A stretch of DNA of 64,000 nucleotides from Eutreptiella sp. 'Long Island Sound 2002'. Its lineage: Eukaryota; Euglenozoa; Euglenophyceae; Eutreptiales; Eutreptiaceae. Below are positions 1 through 11,307 of the stretch, piece after piece (position 1 is the stretch's first letter; every line of letters begins with the position of its first letter). The translations under genes were made by a program, and so were the position numbers. The notes under the pieces are model-generated. The model did no database searches and was not told the origin of the DNA. It saw nothing but the letters and a program-made list of their open reading frames with translations. Location: positions 148,437,596 to 148,501,595 of the forward strand of contig OZ038381.1 of NCBI GenBank assembly GCA_964036045.1, read 5' to 3'.

Positions 1-296
1 AACGGAAGGCTGAAAAATTACGGAAACATTATGATAGAAAAACCCTGTTGATTCCTGATATTCTGATATATAAATATCAGCCGGCGGCGCCTCGGTATTG
101 AATATGGCCGCTCATAGCTGGAATGGCCAAACCTATCACACTATCACATCAGGTTAGGTAAGGTGGATGGGAGAGTATGATATCAGCCAATGGCGGCTGG
201 CCGGCACATAGATACACACCCCAAGTGACCCAAAGATGGCCACGGGGGTCCGAACCGGCTTCACTCCACTGGTGTTCGGTGACAGGGTTGTCCACC

Positions 297-3151
297 ATGG
301 CTGGGACCAATGACCTATCGGCAGAGGAGCTTAGCAGGCTAAGAAGCTTACTACGGCAGACTCAAACTGGAACAGCCCATGTATGCACTGTGAATGCATT
401 TTTTTTCGGTTTTGGTGATTTTGAATTTTGGTGCTGCAATTTTTATTTACGCGTCATTCGCATCTGCAATTTATAAGGCGTAACGTGCAATTTCGCATCT
501 ATTTTGAATGTTGCGTGCAATTTTGTATCTGTACTGTGGCGCACTGTGGCGACTGTGAATGGCGCGCACGTGGCAGATCTGTCCAGCGCCACATCGCTCC
601 CTTGTGCTACTGTAGATTCAAAAGGAGCAAATTGTCCCCGAAGACGACGACGATGACGATTCCAATATTTCCACCGAGCCTTCCCAGCCCTCCCAGCCCT
701 CATCTTGCTTCCCCCTTGGTGAGGAGCTTCTAGCAGGGCACCATCCCCACCCTGACACCCCCATCATTGGTAGTGGCCGCGCCAAGGCCTTGGGCTACCG
801 TTGTCTGGCGGAAATTACCCTTAGGGCATTGTTCCAAAGGATCTTGTATAAGTGGAAAAGGCTCAACACGAAAACAGACATGAATGGGGCAACACTTCCA
901 TCCCCGTACACATCCGAGGCGGTGACGGCCTCCAACTTGTCCACGTGGCGGATGCTCAAGCCCAGCACAAAGTATCACAATGCCAACAAGTCTATCCGCC
1001 CGGCCCAAGGGAGTGGGCCAACATTTTGAGAGCAGTTGAGGGGTACGGATTGGGCAAAGTGTGCATGGCCGGTGCGCGCGGTGGTAAAGGGGGACACACT
1101 CCACAGGCCAAATTCTACTTCTATGTCCCGGATTTGGAGGCATTTCCGCGGGGATGGTGGGACCAGGACGTTGCCGAGGCCAGGGGGTATGAAAACACGT
1201 ACCCAAGCATCGAGGCGGTAGGGGGGTGTATGACCACGGGCCGCACACTCTTCTCGGAACCAGAGCAACCCCAACCCAAGAAAGAGAAGAAGGAGAAGAG
1301 GGAGAAGAAAGAAAAGGACAAGAAGCACAAAAAAGCCAAGAGAGAAGAACCAAGGGTGAAAGAGGAGGAGATCAATCGAGAGGTTGAGGAACATGTAGTG
1401 GCCCAACCGACTGAGCAAAGGAGGCCCTTCGTTGACGAGGTAGTACCAGAATTTGCCATTCGGGGTTCCTTGGGGTCACATGGCCTTACTTAGACAATGT
1501 TTAGCCAATGTTGAGTGCACCTTTGTGGAGTGCATGAGTGTGATAACAATGTTGCATGCAACTTTGCTTCAGCTTTGCTTCCATTTTAATGTCCAGGACG
1601 TAGTGGTGGTCACCAAAAGCGGTGTATGGGCGCTCCCAAGCCAAGCTCAAGAACCCGTGGCATGGGCCCAATGGTCCGCGACCCAAGCAAGTTCCGTGGT
1701 GGGCCCCCTCGTGCAATCCTCCCGCCTCATCGGCCTCACGCTCACCCCGCTTCAAGGCTCACCTCCACAACTTGCCCTACTCCGACAACTCAAAACCTCT
1801 CAACTACTCCAACAATTTCCTCAACCACCTCATGCCCAAGGAATGCCTTTCCCCCAAGTCCCGCAACTTTAAGTCCAACCCAAAAGCAACCAAGTCCAAC
1901 TCAAAACCAACGCACACGTTCAAGCCCTCCAAGCGTCGGTGGCCAACGTGGCCGGCCCCACGAAGCCCACCAAGGAGGCCTTGGCATGGATCCATTCCCG
2001 GCATAAGGAAAAGCCAAGCCACCCCGAGAAGAAAAAGGAGAAGGCCCGGTCCCGTGGGGTACACACAAGGGCCCGACGCCCCGGGGAAGAGGACGCCGGT
2101 GTGGCGGAGACGAAGAAGATGATTGCGGACATGATCGCCCAAGACAAGGCCAACGAGAAGGCAAGGCAAGAAAAGAGCGATCAAAAAGAGCGGGACAAGG
2201 AAAAGAGAAGAGCGGAGGAGCAAAAGCGCGCGAAAGAAGCCGAGAAGGAAAAAGAGAAAGAGCGCCGAGACCAAAAGCACCGCACGGAGAAACGCACCGC
2301 ACACAAGGAGAAAAGCAAGAAGGTATGGGCAACGATACGACGGTGGTGCAACATTCGTTCAGTTTTGATGAATTTGCATTGTATACGATGCATGTCACAT
2401 CCACATGCCTCAACTTCGACTCAACATCGATGCAACATGGCCGGCACTCTCATCACCTCACTCTCCTCTCCATAGGGCAACCTCACCCAACAAGAAGTGC
2501 CCACGCAAAAGGCAGCGGCGGACGATGGTAACGAAGAGCCGTTGGATGAGATAGTTCAAATAGAAGGTGAGCGGGAGGTACACCACGTGTGAGTGGTTGT
2601 GGGACACCAAACGACTTGCACATGTAAATATTTCAATGCGATTTGTGTTTTGCCTTTGGCAACGGTCTTTTTTTTTGTTGTTGTAACACATTGCCACATG
2701 TCCTTAGGTACCCGGCCGCCGGGAGACGACGGTGCCGGAACGGCGTGAAATCGGCGACATCGAAAGGGGGCTCACAAGAGAGACTCACGGATGGCCACCC
2801 AAAAGCAAAGTCCGATGGGTCTTGTGGAAGACAAGCTTGGAGTGCGGTGCGAACGGGAGCGACGAATGGGGACGCGAGGAGCCTGAGTGTGCACAACCGG
2901 TGGTTGGCGTGGTGACCGGAGAGAAGGGGGAAAAAGTATGGATTGTCACACCCTCCCAGTGGGAGGGATCTTGGGAGGCTTGTAAGCTCGAAATCGATCG
3001 TACGGTGTGTGCACTCTACACTTCCCTTACCGCGGTGAGGGAGGAATGGCTTGGGTGGGATTGCCAATGGTGTGACTCAACACCAACCCAGGAAGACTCA
3101 CCCCCCTCCCCACTCCGCAGAGAGAGGTCCGTTGCCTTTGAATCTCCATAA
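297..3151 (+). CDS. Intron-containing gene for a highly charged Lys/Glu-rich protein, function unknown
   Basis: I do not recognise the family. The proposed start is ATG at 297 in a good context (CCACCATGG). Exon 297-380 ends at GTATGC and joins in phase 0 to an exon starting at 616 after TGTAG, which encodes a run of six Asp followed by Ser/Pro-rich sequence. A long open segment in another frame (about 852-1490) carries an aromatic-rich stretch (KFYFYVPDLEAFPRGWW) and then a Lys/Glu block. A second Lys/Glu/Arg block, probably coiled coil, runs from about 1875 to 2322. Exons 2476-2577 and 2708-3151 join in phase 0 (donor GTACAC, acceptor CCTTAG), and the C-terminus is Trp-rich (VRWVLWKTSLECG), ending at TAA 3149-3151. 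The frame change near 850 and the connection across 1440-1875 are unresolved, so the exon set is incomplete or the gene is damaged. The two charged blocks would suit a nuclear scaffold-type protein, but that is only inference. Confidence 0.5.
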
Positions 3152-3199
3152 CCGGTCTCCGTTGGAGTGAAGGTTGTTATTTTCCAATTATAAACCTAT

Positions 3200-4880
3200 C
3201 GTGTGCTCCTTTGCAGAAAACCAAAGTTGAGCCAATGTTGCATCAAAGTTGCAATGCTCAGCATTGTTGAGCCAAACTTGCACTCAAGGTTGCCAATGTT
3301 GCACCAAAGTTGAGGTTATTTACACCAAAGTTGCATTCACTTGTCCCAATGTTGAGGCCCAGCGCCTGCTGGGATGCTATTGGGATGGGATTGCCAAGGT
3401 GCTGGGTGGTGTTGAACCTTTGAAACGGCAGTGACGGGAGGTAGAAAACTGTGTCTTCATAGTGTCCTCAACCTATCACCGGTGGAAAGCGTAAAAAAAT
3501 GTATATTCTCAAACACCAATAAAAACCAAAATTGCGCCAAAATTGCGCTTGGCAAAAAAACAATTCTTTTGGGTTTTGGGTACTCAACTTTGACGTTTAT
3601 GTCAAAACGGGCCCCTAGGGTGGGGCGCTTCTCCACGACCGAGTGCACCTCCCCTACCTACCCTACCTACCCTACTTGGCGCCCTCCCTTTACCACCGTA
3701 GCTTCCCATTGGTGGTCCGCGACCGCGCACGTAGGAGAACGGCGCAATTTCCTCCGGAGGCTGGTCCCTATGTCCCTATACACAAAACTCCCTACCCCGC
3801 CTCCGGCCGAAGCAAGCCAGCGCACTGTCATGACTTGAAACTCGCCCTGACAGCTCGAGTTCCCTTGCTCCTCAATGCTCTATACCGCACGCTGGAGTGC
3901 CTTAACAACCACCCCCCCCCCCCCCAGCCCCCCTCACTCCCCCCACCCGGTCCAAACCCATGACGACGCCCCTGGTCGCCTTACAGGACCTCACACACCG
4001 CCCAGCAATGCCCCCCCCCCACCTACCCCCCTCTCTCCCCCCTCCCTGACAAAGTCGTACACAAGCTTCCAAAGCGCCCCCGCCCCCCTTCACCAGCGGC
4101 AGAAACGAAAGCTCGAAAACACGCGTGCCAGCCCCCTAAGCCCATCCGCCCTCTGTTGTTGAAATGGCCTACCGCGAGCCCACCTCTACCAGATCCCCGG
4201 CCCCCCAAAAAGCCGCCCACGATCCGGGGCATGATCAACCTCCCGCCCCCCCCTCGACCGCCCCCCCCTCCCCTCAGTGCCTCCGCCCCTGCCCCCTCCT
4301 CCTCTCTCCGCATAACGAGATTTTTCACGCCAGCCCCCCCTTCCCTCGCGGGCACTAACGCGAATTCGGCCCCACACTCGTCCAACGCGTCATCCCATTG
4401 AAAATGCCACGCCTAAAAGCCTCTCTCATACCAGCCATCGACAGCCCTGCCACAATGTGAGCAGTCTACACTCACAACTCTGGCTCCCACTCACGCATCA
4501 CTTCTGCAAGTGGGCCCTGCACTCCCCTGCTACTGCCCCCCGGTGCTCAAGGAGTCATGCTGTAACCCCTAAGCCGCAACCATTCCGCTTTCAGAAATGA
4601 GGCAGAGGCCCCGGCTCTGCAGTTGTCTATAACGGGGCCTGCCAGGTCTCATTGAGATTGGGCAGAGGAGAACAGCAACGCGCAGCGGTACTCAGTCCGC
4701 GATTGAACTTTGTTTCAGGCTCCCGCCCCTCCCCGAAAAAGCTTGGCGCGCAAGAGCTCTTCCCCCCGGCGTGGCCAGCCACAAACGACGCCGTTCAGTG
4801 CAAAAATGCATAGGGTCGTACAATGATCCCTTAGGGGCCATATACTATGGTAGGGTTGTGACCTGCTTCAACCCCTGATA
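3200..4880. other. Non-coding stretch with short TTGCACCAAAGTTGAG-like repeats and a C-rich tract
   Basis: At 3215-3360 there are degenerate tandem copies of a motif like CCAAAGTTGAG/CCAATGTTGCA. From about 3640 to 4370 the plus strand is strongly pyrimidine-rich with long C-runs, giving proline-rich open frames that show no domain and no codon structure. I see no supported gene here. Confidence 0.5.
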
Positions 4881-4883
4881 ATG

Positions 4884-5264
4884 TTCTCTTACTAGCATAT
4901 GTGTGATGTTCAACTGTCTCGCGGGCTACGGCATGTACATATGACCTATGGTGCTGGTGTTGGTGCATTTGTGTGCCAAGCTGTCGAAGCAATGGGGAAC
5001 CAAGTTAAGGTGGTTGGCCAAGAAAGGGGTTGGGATCCGGTCACCTTTCTGGAGAAGGTGTTTGCTTCTTTGGGGATGAGGATTGCTAGTGAGCATGATG
5101 TTCTTGGCATCCACGCATTTGGTGAGGGTACAGCGGAAGACTTGTACATGGCGATTGAAAAATCTGAGGCATGGGGTCCGCAATTCGCCTCTCCCATGAG
5201 GAACAGAAAGTATTCCTCATCGCAAAAGGAAAAATACCTCTTCATTCTGCAGCTTGTATGGTGA
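4884..5264 (+). CDS. Possible exon or small ORF (121 aa from ATG 4899), unknown
   Basis: An open frame with ATG at 4899 follows an acceptor-like sequence (TTCTCTTACTAG, ending about 4893). The product has balanced composition (for example WDPVTFLEKVFASLGMRIAS) rather than the low-complexity look of neighbouring frames, so it may be an exon or a fragment of a mobile-element protein. No motif is recognised and no partner exon was found. It ends at TGA 5262-5264. Confidence 0.25.
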
Positions 5265-6032
5265 CACAATGGGGTTTTGCTGCATGTTATGCTTCTGGGA
5301 TCAAGGGGTTATCACTTGGGAAGTAACAAGTCTCTAGCCAGCATATGAGGCCCCACCGTGCTTTTTTTTGGATCTGGCGCCTCAAAATAGGGGGGGGGGT
5401 CATGGTGAAGGACCTATGTCGAATCCACACGTACCCTCCCGCGTCGCCTCCGCCTCCTTCTTTAACGGGCATTTGCGCAGAAATGCGAAATTCGTGGGTC
5501 TTCGAAATTTGGAATTTCTCCGACATATCCATGAGTTAGCAAAAGCCGAGGGAGGCATTTCGTGCCCCACTGTTGCTCTCCAAGAGGGAAAAAGCCCGCC
5601 TCTCAACGAGAGGGTTAGTTCACGTTATGAATTTAGCCTTTGGTATGCGTATTAGGATTTGCCTCTGCAACTGTAGTGAACCCGGCATTTGCGCGGGCCG
5701 ATTGCTAGGCCGATTATGAATGAGGTTCTTTTCGCTAATACCCAAAGTTGCACTCTGCGCCGGAGTTCGCGACTCGCAAAAGAGAGGAGAAATTTGAAGT
5801 TTGCCACGTCAATACGTCGAGTTCTTGACCTTTTGTGGGAGGGTTATACGTTCAGAACACATTCTAGCATGAGAAATCCGGCCGGTTTTGCCTGAATGTC
5901 CAGGAATCCAGACTTTGGGATTGCTGCGCGCAAATTTGCCGACGCGTTGTATGTCACCTCCGAATGGTTATTTGCAGCCTACGAACGATTAATCTTGTGT
6001 CCGGATGCTTTCTAACTATGCGACGCTGTAAT
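5265..6032. other. No gene seen
   Basis: Short frames only, on both strands, with no recognisable motif, long repeat or convincing splice structure. Confidence 0.4.
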
Positions 6033-6371
6033 GGGACAGTGACAGATAGCGCAACAAGTCGCGGTCTCAGCAATACAGATGCAATGAGTTAAAGATTTGT
6101 GCCATTTTGTGAACGATTTTGATTGTTTACTACTGGTACGTTATCATTTGCACACATTGTATGCCTATTTTCACAGGCATACAACAAGATCACTATCAAA
6201 CTGTGATCTATTTCTTTGCCATGTATTGTTGAAGCTATCTGTCGTGCCGGTCATCCAGGGGTCAGCAAGAGCAAGGTTGGGGAGACGTTGTATTGGGATC
6301 AAACACGATTTTGCAGTATTAAAACTGATTTTGCAACGGGCTGAAGATTTTCAGAAACCTACGGTTTTATT
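6033..6371 (+). repeat. 340-bp direct duplication, left copy
   Basis: Starts at GGGACAGTGACAG and ends at a GGTTTTATT motif. It matches the segment at 6725-7064 nearly base for base. Inside is a small perfect inverted repeat, TATGCCT ... AGGCATA (around 6160-6182). The two copies are separated by about 350 bp of unrelated sequence, so this is a dispersed duplication and not a tandem array. It may be a non-autonomous element or the terminal repeats of a small element. Confidence 0.8.
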
Positions 6372-6724
6372 GCACTCTTGTTGTATGCCGGAAAAAAATT
6401 AGACTAGAAAATAGAATAGATGTAACAATTGTACATTGTGAAGGGATGCAGTGTGGCATTTAGGATCATGGTATGTGCATCTTTGTATAGCCGGAGGTGA
6501 CACTCACGTTACTGCATCCAACCCCGTTGACTGGGCTTGTGAGGGGAGTGGGTCGTGGGCCCACTCTACAAACTTCTGACTGCTTCTGAGTATCTAATAA
6601 TTTTCGGCATACCACTTTTGTTTGGGTGTGCTGCGCATGTATCTGTCCCATGTGATTTTTGTTAGCTTGTCCCTGTGTGTGCGAGCAACCACCCCCAGGT
6701 CCAATCTTGTGAGGAGAGTGTAAG

Positions 6725-7064
6725 GGGACAGTGACAGCTAGCGCAGCAAGTAGCGGTCGCAGCAATACAGATGCAATGAGTTAAAGATTCGTGCCATTTT
6801 GTGAACGATTTTGATGGTTTATTACTGGTACATTATCATTTGCACACATTGTATGCCTATTTTCACAGGCATACAACAAGATCACTATCAAACTGTGATC
6901 TAATTCTCTGCCATGTATTGTTGAAGCTATCTGTCGTGCCGGTCATCCAGGGGTCAGCAAGAGCAAAGTTGCGGGAGACGTTGTATTGGGATCAAACACG
7001 ATTTTGCAGTATTAAAACTGATTTTGCAGCTGGGCTGAAGATTTTCAAAAACCTCCGGTTTTAT
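6725..7064 (+). repeat. 340-bp direct duplication, right copy
   Basis: Second copy of the segment at 6033-6371, with scattered substitutions and small indels, and the same TATGCCT/AGGCATA hairpin. It ends about 235 bp before the start of the decayed transposon protein at 7300, so the pair could mark one end of that element. Confidence 0.8.
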
Positions 7065-7299
7065 TACAGACGCCTGTATTCCTGAACTAGTGTGATGTTT
7101 AAGGCATTGTGTTGATTGCATGTGCTTCTCTCTGTCGCTATCGCCGTTCCATTCTGTCCACGCTGTGCTGTAACACCAATGTGAGCGTCACTGGACGCGC
7201 CTTTCAAGAATGGAGGCGGTGGAGGCAACAGTTTGATATTGGGAGGTGCACTGCCCTGCATTCTTGTTGTCTGTTGCACATTGACGGATCCGTCGACCA

Positions 7300-9972
7300 A
7301 TGAGTATCTCCTTCACTTGTATCACCTGTGGCGTTCAATACAGCCGGTTTGGGAACCCGCTACCGTGCCTAGCCAAGCACCTATGGCTGCAACCATCCCC
7401 GGATTGTGGAAGAGGACCCAGAAATAATTGGTGTTTACCCTGCCGGCGAATACATGGGCACAGCAAGCTCTATACTTGCAGTGCATCTCAGCCGTTGCAA
7501 CCATGTACACCTGTGCGTAAGAAACGGAAGCTACCGAGTGACCTTTCACCCGTCGAACAGTATTGGCAAGTGGCATCTGCAACTCGAATCCCTTCTGCAG
7601 TAGCTGTCAGCCCTGCGCATGCACCCACACCAGATTCACCACCGTTGCTCGAAAATTCGCAACAGTTGGAGTCAAAGTGTTGTGTGCCACATCGTGCTAA
7701 CCGACCGCACGCGCCGACGACTGGACGCGACAAGTGCCCTCGCGTTCTGTGTTCATTCGCACCTACAGGTCCCCATCTATGAGGATAAGGTCACATGCAA
7801 TGCTTGCTCCACTTTGGTGTCATCATTACACAAAGTTGCAGTTCAGTATGACAAACTCGCAGTAGAGCTACGCACACGTCACAAATCCGGCAGACCGCGA
7901 CTTGGACGCCCTACGAACATAGTCACCCTTCGCTCCTTGACATTTGTAGAGATGAGTGCCTGCTAGGACAGGTCATCTCCTTTCTTGATCCCAGGGAGCT
8001 GGCATCCGCAATGATGGCATGTCGCCAGTTTGAAAGTTTAATCCGCAAGGTCGCTCGTGCAGCTCTGCAAGTTCGTACGTGCATCACACAAGGCTGCTCG
8101 AATGGAGCTGCGCACCACAGAGCAATCTGCAATACTTGTCACTTGCGCATTGGTAGAGGAGCCCCACTTCCCTGTCACGGTGGTCAAGAGGTGCTCATTT
8201 CCAGTGCCAATGCCAATGTGCTGCATCAATTGAAGTTGTTGTACCATTCTTTGCCTAGGACTTCCCCTTTTCGCACAGAACTGACTTCAGCCCTCACGAA
8301 AGGTCTGTCTCTTCATAATGCAATGCAGATGTTTGGATGTACGTACATATGCACAAATTAAAGGTAAGAAAGGGGCACCTGCAAATCATGACCTGTTGCA
8401 CACCATTCTGGCCGTCCCTCGTGAGCCCCGTCGTAGGCATGATGTTGTGTCACTATTCAGAGTCCAACAATTTTGGCTTGAGCATTGCGCCCCAAGTCCT
8501 AACAGCTGTGTACAGAAACTCAATGAGCACACCCGGGTATTAACATTGCGGCCAATCCACTACCAAAGGCACAGCACTCCACAGCTGTGGAGGGCCTACA
8601 CGTTGAAGGGAGGGGATTTGTTGTATGCTTTGTTTTGTGCACTGAAACCCACACACGCCAAAGACCACCATCATCAGTCATGTCTGTGTCCACACTATGT
8701 TGAGGGGAAGATTGCCAAGGATATGGTGGCATATTTCAACCGGATAAGTCAAGAACGCCCTTTATCAGTGGAGCAAAAAAAAAAACTCAGCGGTACAATC
8801 AAGAAGTGGCGCAGTGGCATCAGCACAAAGCACTCGCCCAGTCACAGATTCGTGAGTATCAGCGCCTGGAGGCAGAGTTGAAGTGTAGTGAAGGGCTCAT
8901 GGTAATGGATTTTACACAAGTGCAAGCCAAGCAACGCGACGAGGAAACCGGTGATCAATGGTGGTCACATGGTCCTGGGGTTTAGTGACTGAAATTCGTT
9001 ATGTCCAGGTACAAAGCCATGGACACCATGCATTGCCGTGCCACCCCTTGTGTCCTTGACAGGGTAGAGGTGCTGGATTCCACCACTGTATGCCTGCACC
9101 CCTGCAAATATTTCAAGCACACCAAATTTGCCCTCCTTGAAGTTCCCGTTACACATGAGTTGCGTATCACTGCATGGGAGGGTGAAAAGAACTATACACC
9201 CAAGCAAGAGAAGCAGAAATACCCATTGGAGCACCGGTATTATGCCTATTTCTGTAATAAGGAAAAAAACGTGACGCCATATGTGGAACATTGCTTGCAC
9301 GATCTGCAACTGAAAGGCGTCTTTCGCAGCCTTTAGAAATTGTACATCTTCAGCGATGGGGCCAGCAAAAACCTCAAAAACAGGAAGACTCTAGCTGTAG
9401 TTCGAAACCTTGCTAGGGCGCGGTCAATTGTCATTGTGTATTATTTCTGGTGCTCCTACCATGGGAAGGGGCGCTGCGACGGTCTCTTTGCTATCGGCAA
9501 GTGCATGCACGGACGCCTGGTTCTGCAAGGTGAGCTGCTAATGGAAGCACGGGATTTTGTCGAAATGAACAACCGGCATTTGTTGAACACAGAAGCAACA
9601 TTGGTAGATGGGTTACAGACGCAGCAGAGTGAGTGTGTGCTGCGCGGCCTGATCAAGAAATTCCACAAGGTAGAGTTTGATCCTCAATTGGAAGACCAGG
9701 TTCGCTTATGGGAATCTGCAACATCCTCAGGGTGCACTTTGCAACAACTACAGGACATTTGTGAACCCGAAGACCCCTGTCCCGGCTCCGATCCTGCACT
9801 TCTTCCCGATGTGCCACAGGAAATGCTGCACGCTCCACTGTTAGGCATGATGCATAACCACTACAATTCGGCAGATGGTTTTTGGGTTGTATCAACTGTG
9901 GACAGCTTGTGCCCATTTCTGGTTATGCAACACGTTTCGCACAGTGTTTACATCAGGCAGGATTGCAGTTAG
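7300..9972 (+). pseudogene. Decayed DNA-transposon protein with Cys-rich N-terminus, F-box-like stretch and transposase-like core
   Basis: Open segments on the plus strand read as one damaged protein. The N-terminus (7300 on) has a Cys-rich putative zinc-binding region (CITCG ... CLPCRRIH). At about 7951-8075 is an F-box-like stretch (DECLLGQVISFLDPRELASA). Further on come MVMDFTQVQ (about 8905), then after an in-frame TAG at 9334-9336, YIFSDGASKN and YHGKGRCDGLFA (9350-9490). The SDG...K and HGKG.CDG pair resembles the later part of RNase H-fold transposases seen in many algal and invertebrate elements. Frame changes occur near 7770, near 8330 and at the ten-A run near 8778, so this is a relic or poorly assembled. 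The transposase class is not determined. Confidence 0.5.
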
Positions 9973-10219
9973 CAGTGAGATAGACATATTTTGCATAGTG
10001 TACGAATCAGGCAGAGCTGTGATCTCCGACGATCAGTGAAGTGTAGATTTCTTCTTCGACATTTTTATAACTTCCATCCATATTGGTGTCCTGCCCCACC
10101 GAACACACCTACGTCAAAGTGATGCAGATTCATTTGCCGCATTGGCAGTCCTGTGAGGCCTGCACACCTTACACATCTTTGTGTGAAGACGTTGCTTGTT
10201 TCCTGCATGTCCGTGTCTC

Positions 10220-10545
10220 TGCCCTCAACATCCACGGTCTGTGATATCTGTGCTCTGGACTCCCCCCTATGTGTCAGTTGTGTGCCCTGGACTTCCTCGG
10301 TCTGCGATTGCTTGGCCCTGCACCCCCCCCCGCCCCATGTGATTATTGTGCCCTGGACCTCCCCACCAATTGATTTCTGTGCCCTACACCCCCCCCGCTG
10401 TGATTTCTGTGCCCTGGACCCCCCCTGTTTGTGCTATATGTGCTCTGGAACCCCCCTGTGTGTCATTTCTGTGTCGTGGACCCGCCCCTGTCTGTGATAT
10501 CTGTGCTGTGGACCCCCCCTGTGTGTCATTTCTGTTCCCTGGCCC
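10220..10545 (+). repeat. 31-33 bp minisatellite
   Basis: About nine to ten degenerate tandem copies of a unit like GTGCCCTGGACCCCCC followed by TGTGTGTCATTTCT. The frame through it is open only because the unit lacks stops. It lies about 250 bp downstream of the decayed transposon protein. Confidence 0.8.
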
Positions 10546-11307
10546 CCCCCCCGTGTACGACCAAAATGTACCAATTTCAGACTTAAGGGTGTATACATTG
10601 AAGCCCACCTGGGAGAACCATGAACTTGAAAAAGGGAGGGCCCTGGGAGCCTTGAAAAACCCTGAGGTGGACCCCCCAAAGGACTGTATATGGCAAAAAC
10701 TGTGGCCCCAGGCCTTCCAAACAGCCAAAAAACTGACTGAAAGTTTCATCGGACATCCAGCAACGACCTACAAATCAGTGCAGCAATTCGTACCACGTGG
10801 AAAAGTTTTTGTATCAACACAATGGCCACGGAGGGGGTGTTGGGAGGGGGGGGGGGGGGCAGGGTGCGGGATTGGATATTATAGAAAAAAAACCTCATTC
10901 CGTTGGTATCCCCAGTAGGATGTGCCTCTGCAACTTTGCTGCCCAACCGCTACTGCCGCGCCCCGCATGTGCAGTGCAATTTGGTGCGGTCTGCTGCAGG
11001 CGCAGTCTGCATGTCCTGTTCGTTTTGCCTTACTGAATTCCGGAAGTTTTAAGAAAATAAATTTTCCCTCACTTTTGTGATTTCGCGAAACGTCTAGAAC
11101 GGATATCAGCGAATGGACCTGTCGAACTTCTACAGTGAGACGAATGACACATAGGATTGCAGGAATCCCACATTGCGTGAGCAGACACTGTGGTACTGCA
11201 CACCGGCCCAAGGGTTTGTGCATTGAGGTCTTAGCAAGCTCGCTCGGCTGGGGTCGAGTGCACATAAAAAGCCTTTCTGGTTTCAGAACCTTTTTTTTCT
11301 CGCCAAG
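10546..11307. other. Intergenic upstream region of the RNA-binding protein gene
   Basis: No gene seen. A G-run lies near 10848. The region just before the ATG at 11308 is pyrimidine-rich (CCTTTTTTTTCTCGCCAAG), which could be a 5' UTR or the end of a 5' UTR intron (TTTCAG at about 11281-11286). No clear TATA box. Confidence 0.35.

Noticed and set aside
3640-4401. Proline-rich proteins from the C-rich tract
   Set aside because: Several frames give similar Pro/Ser/His strings, dictated by C-runs, with no start context or splice support.
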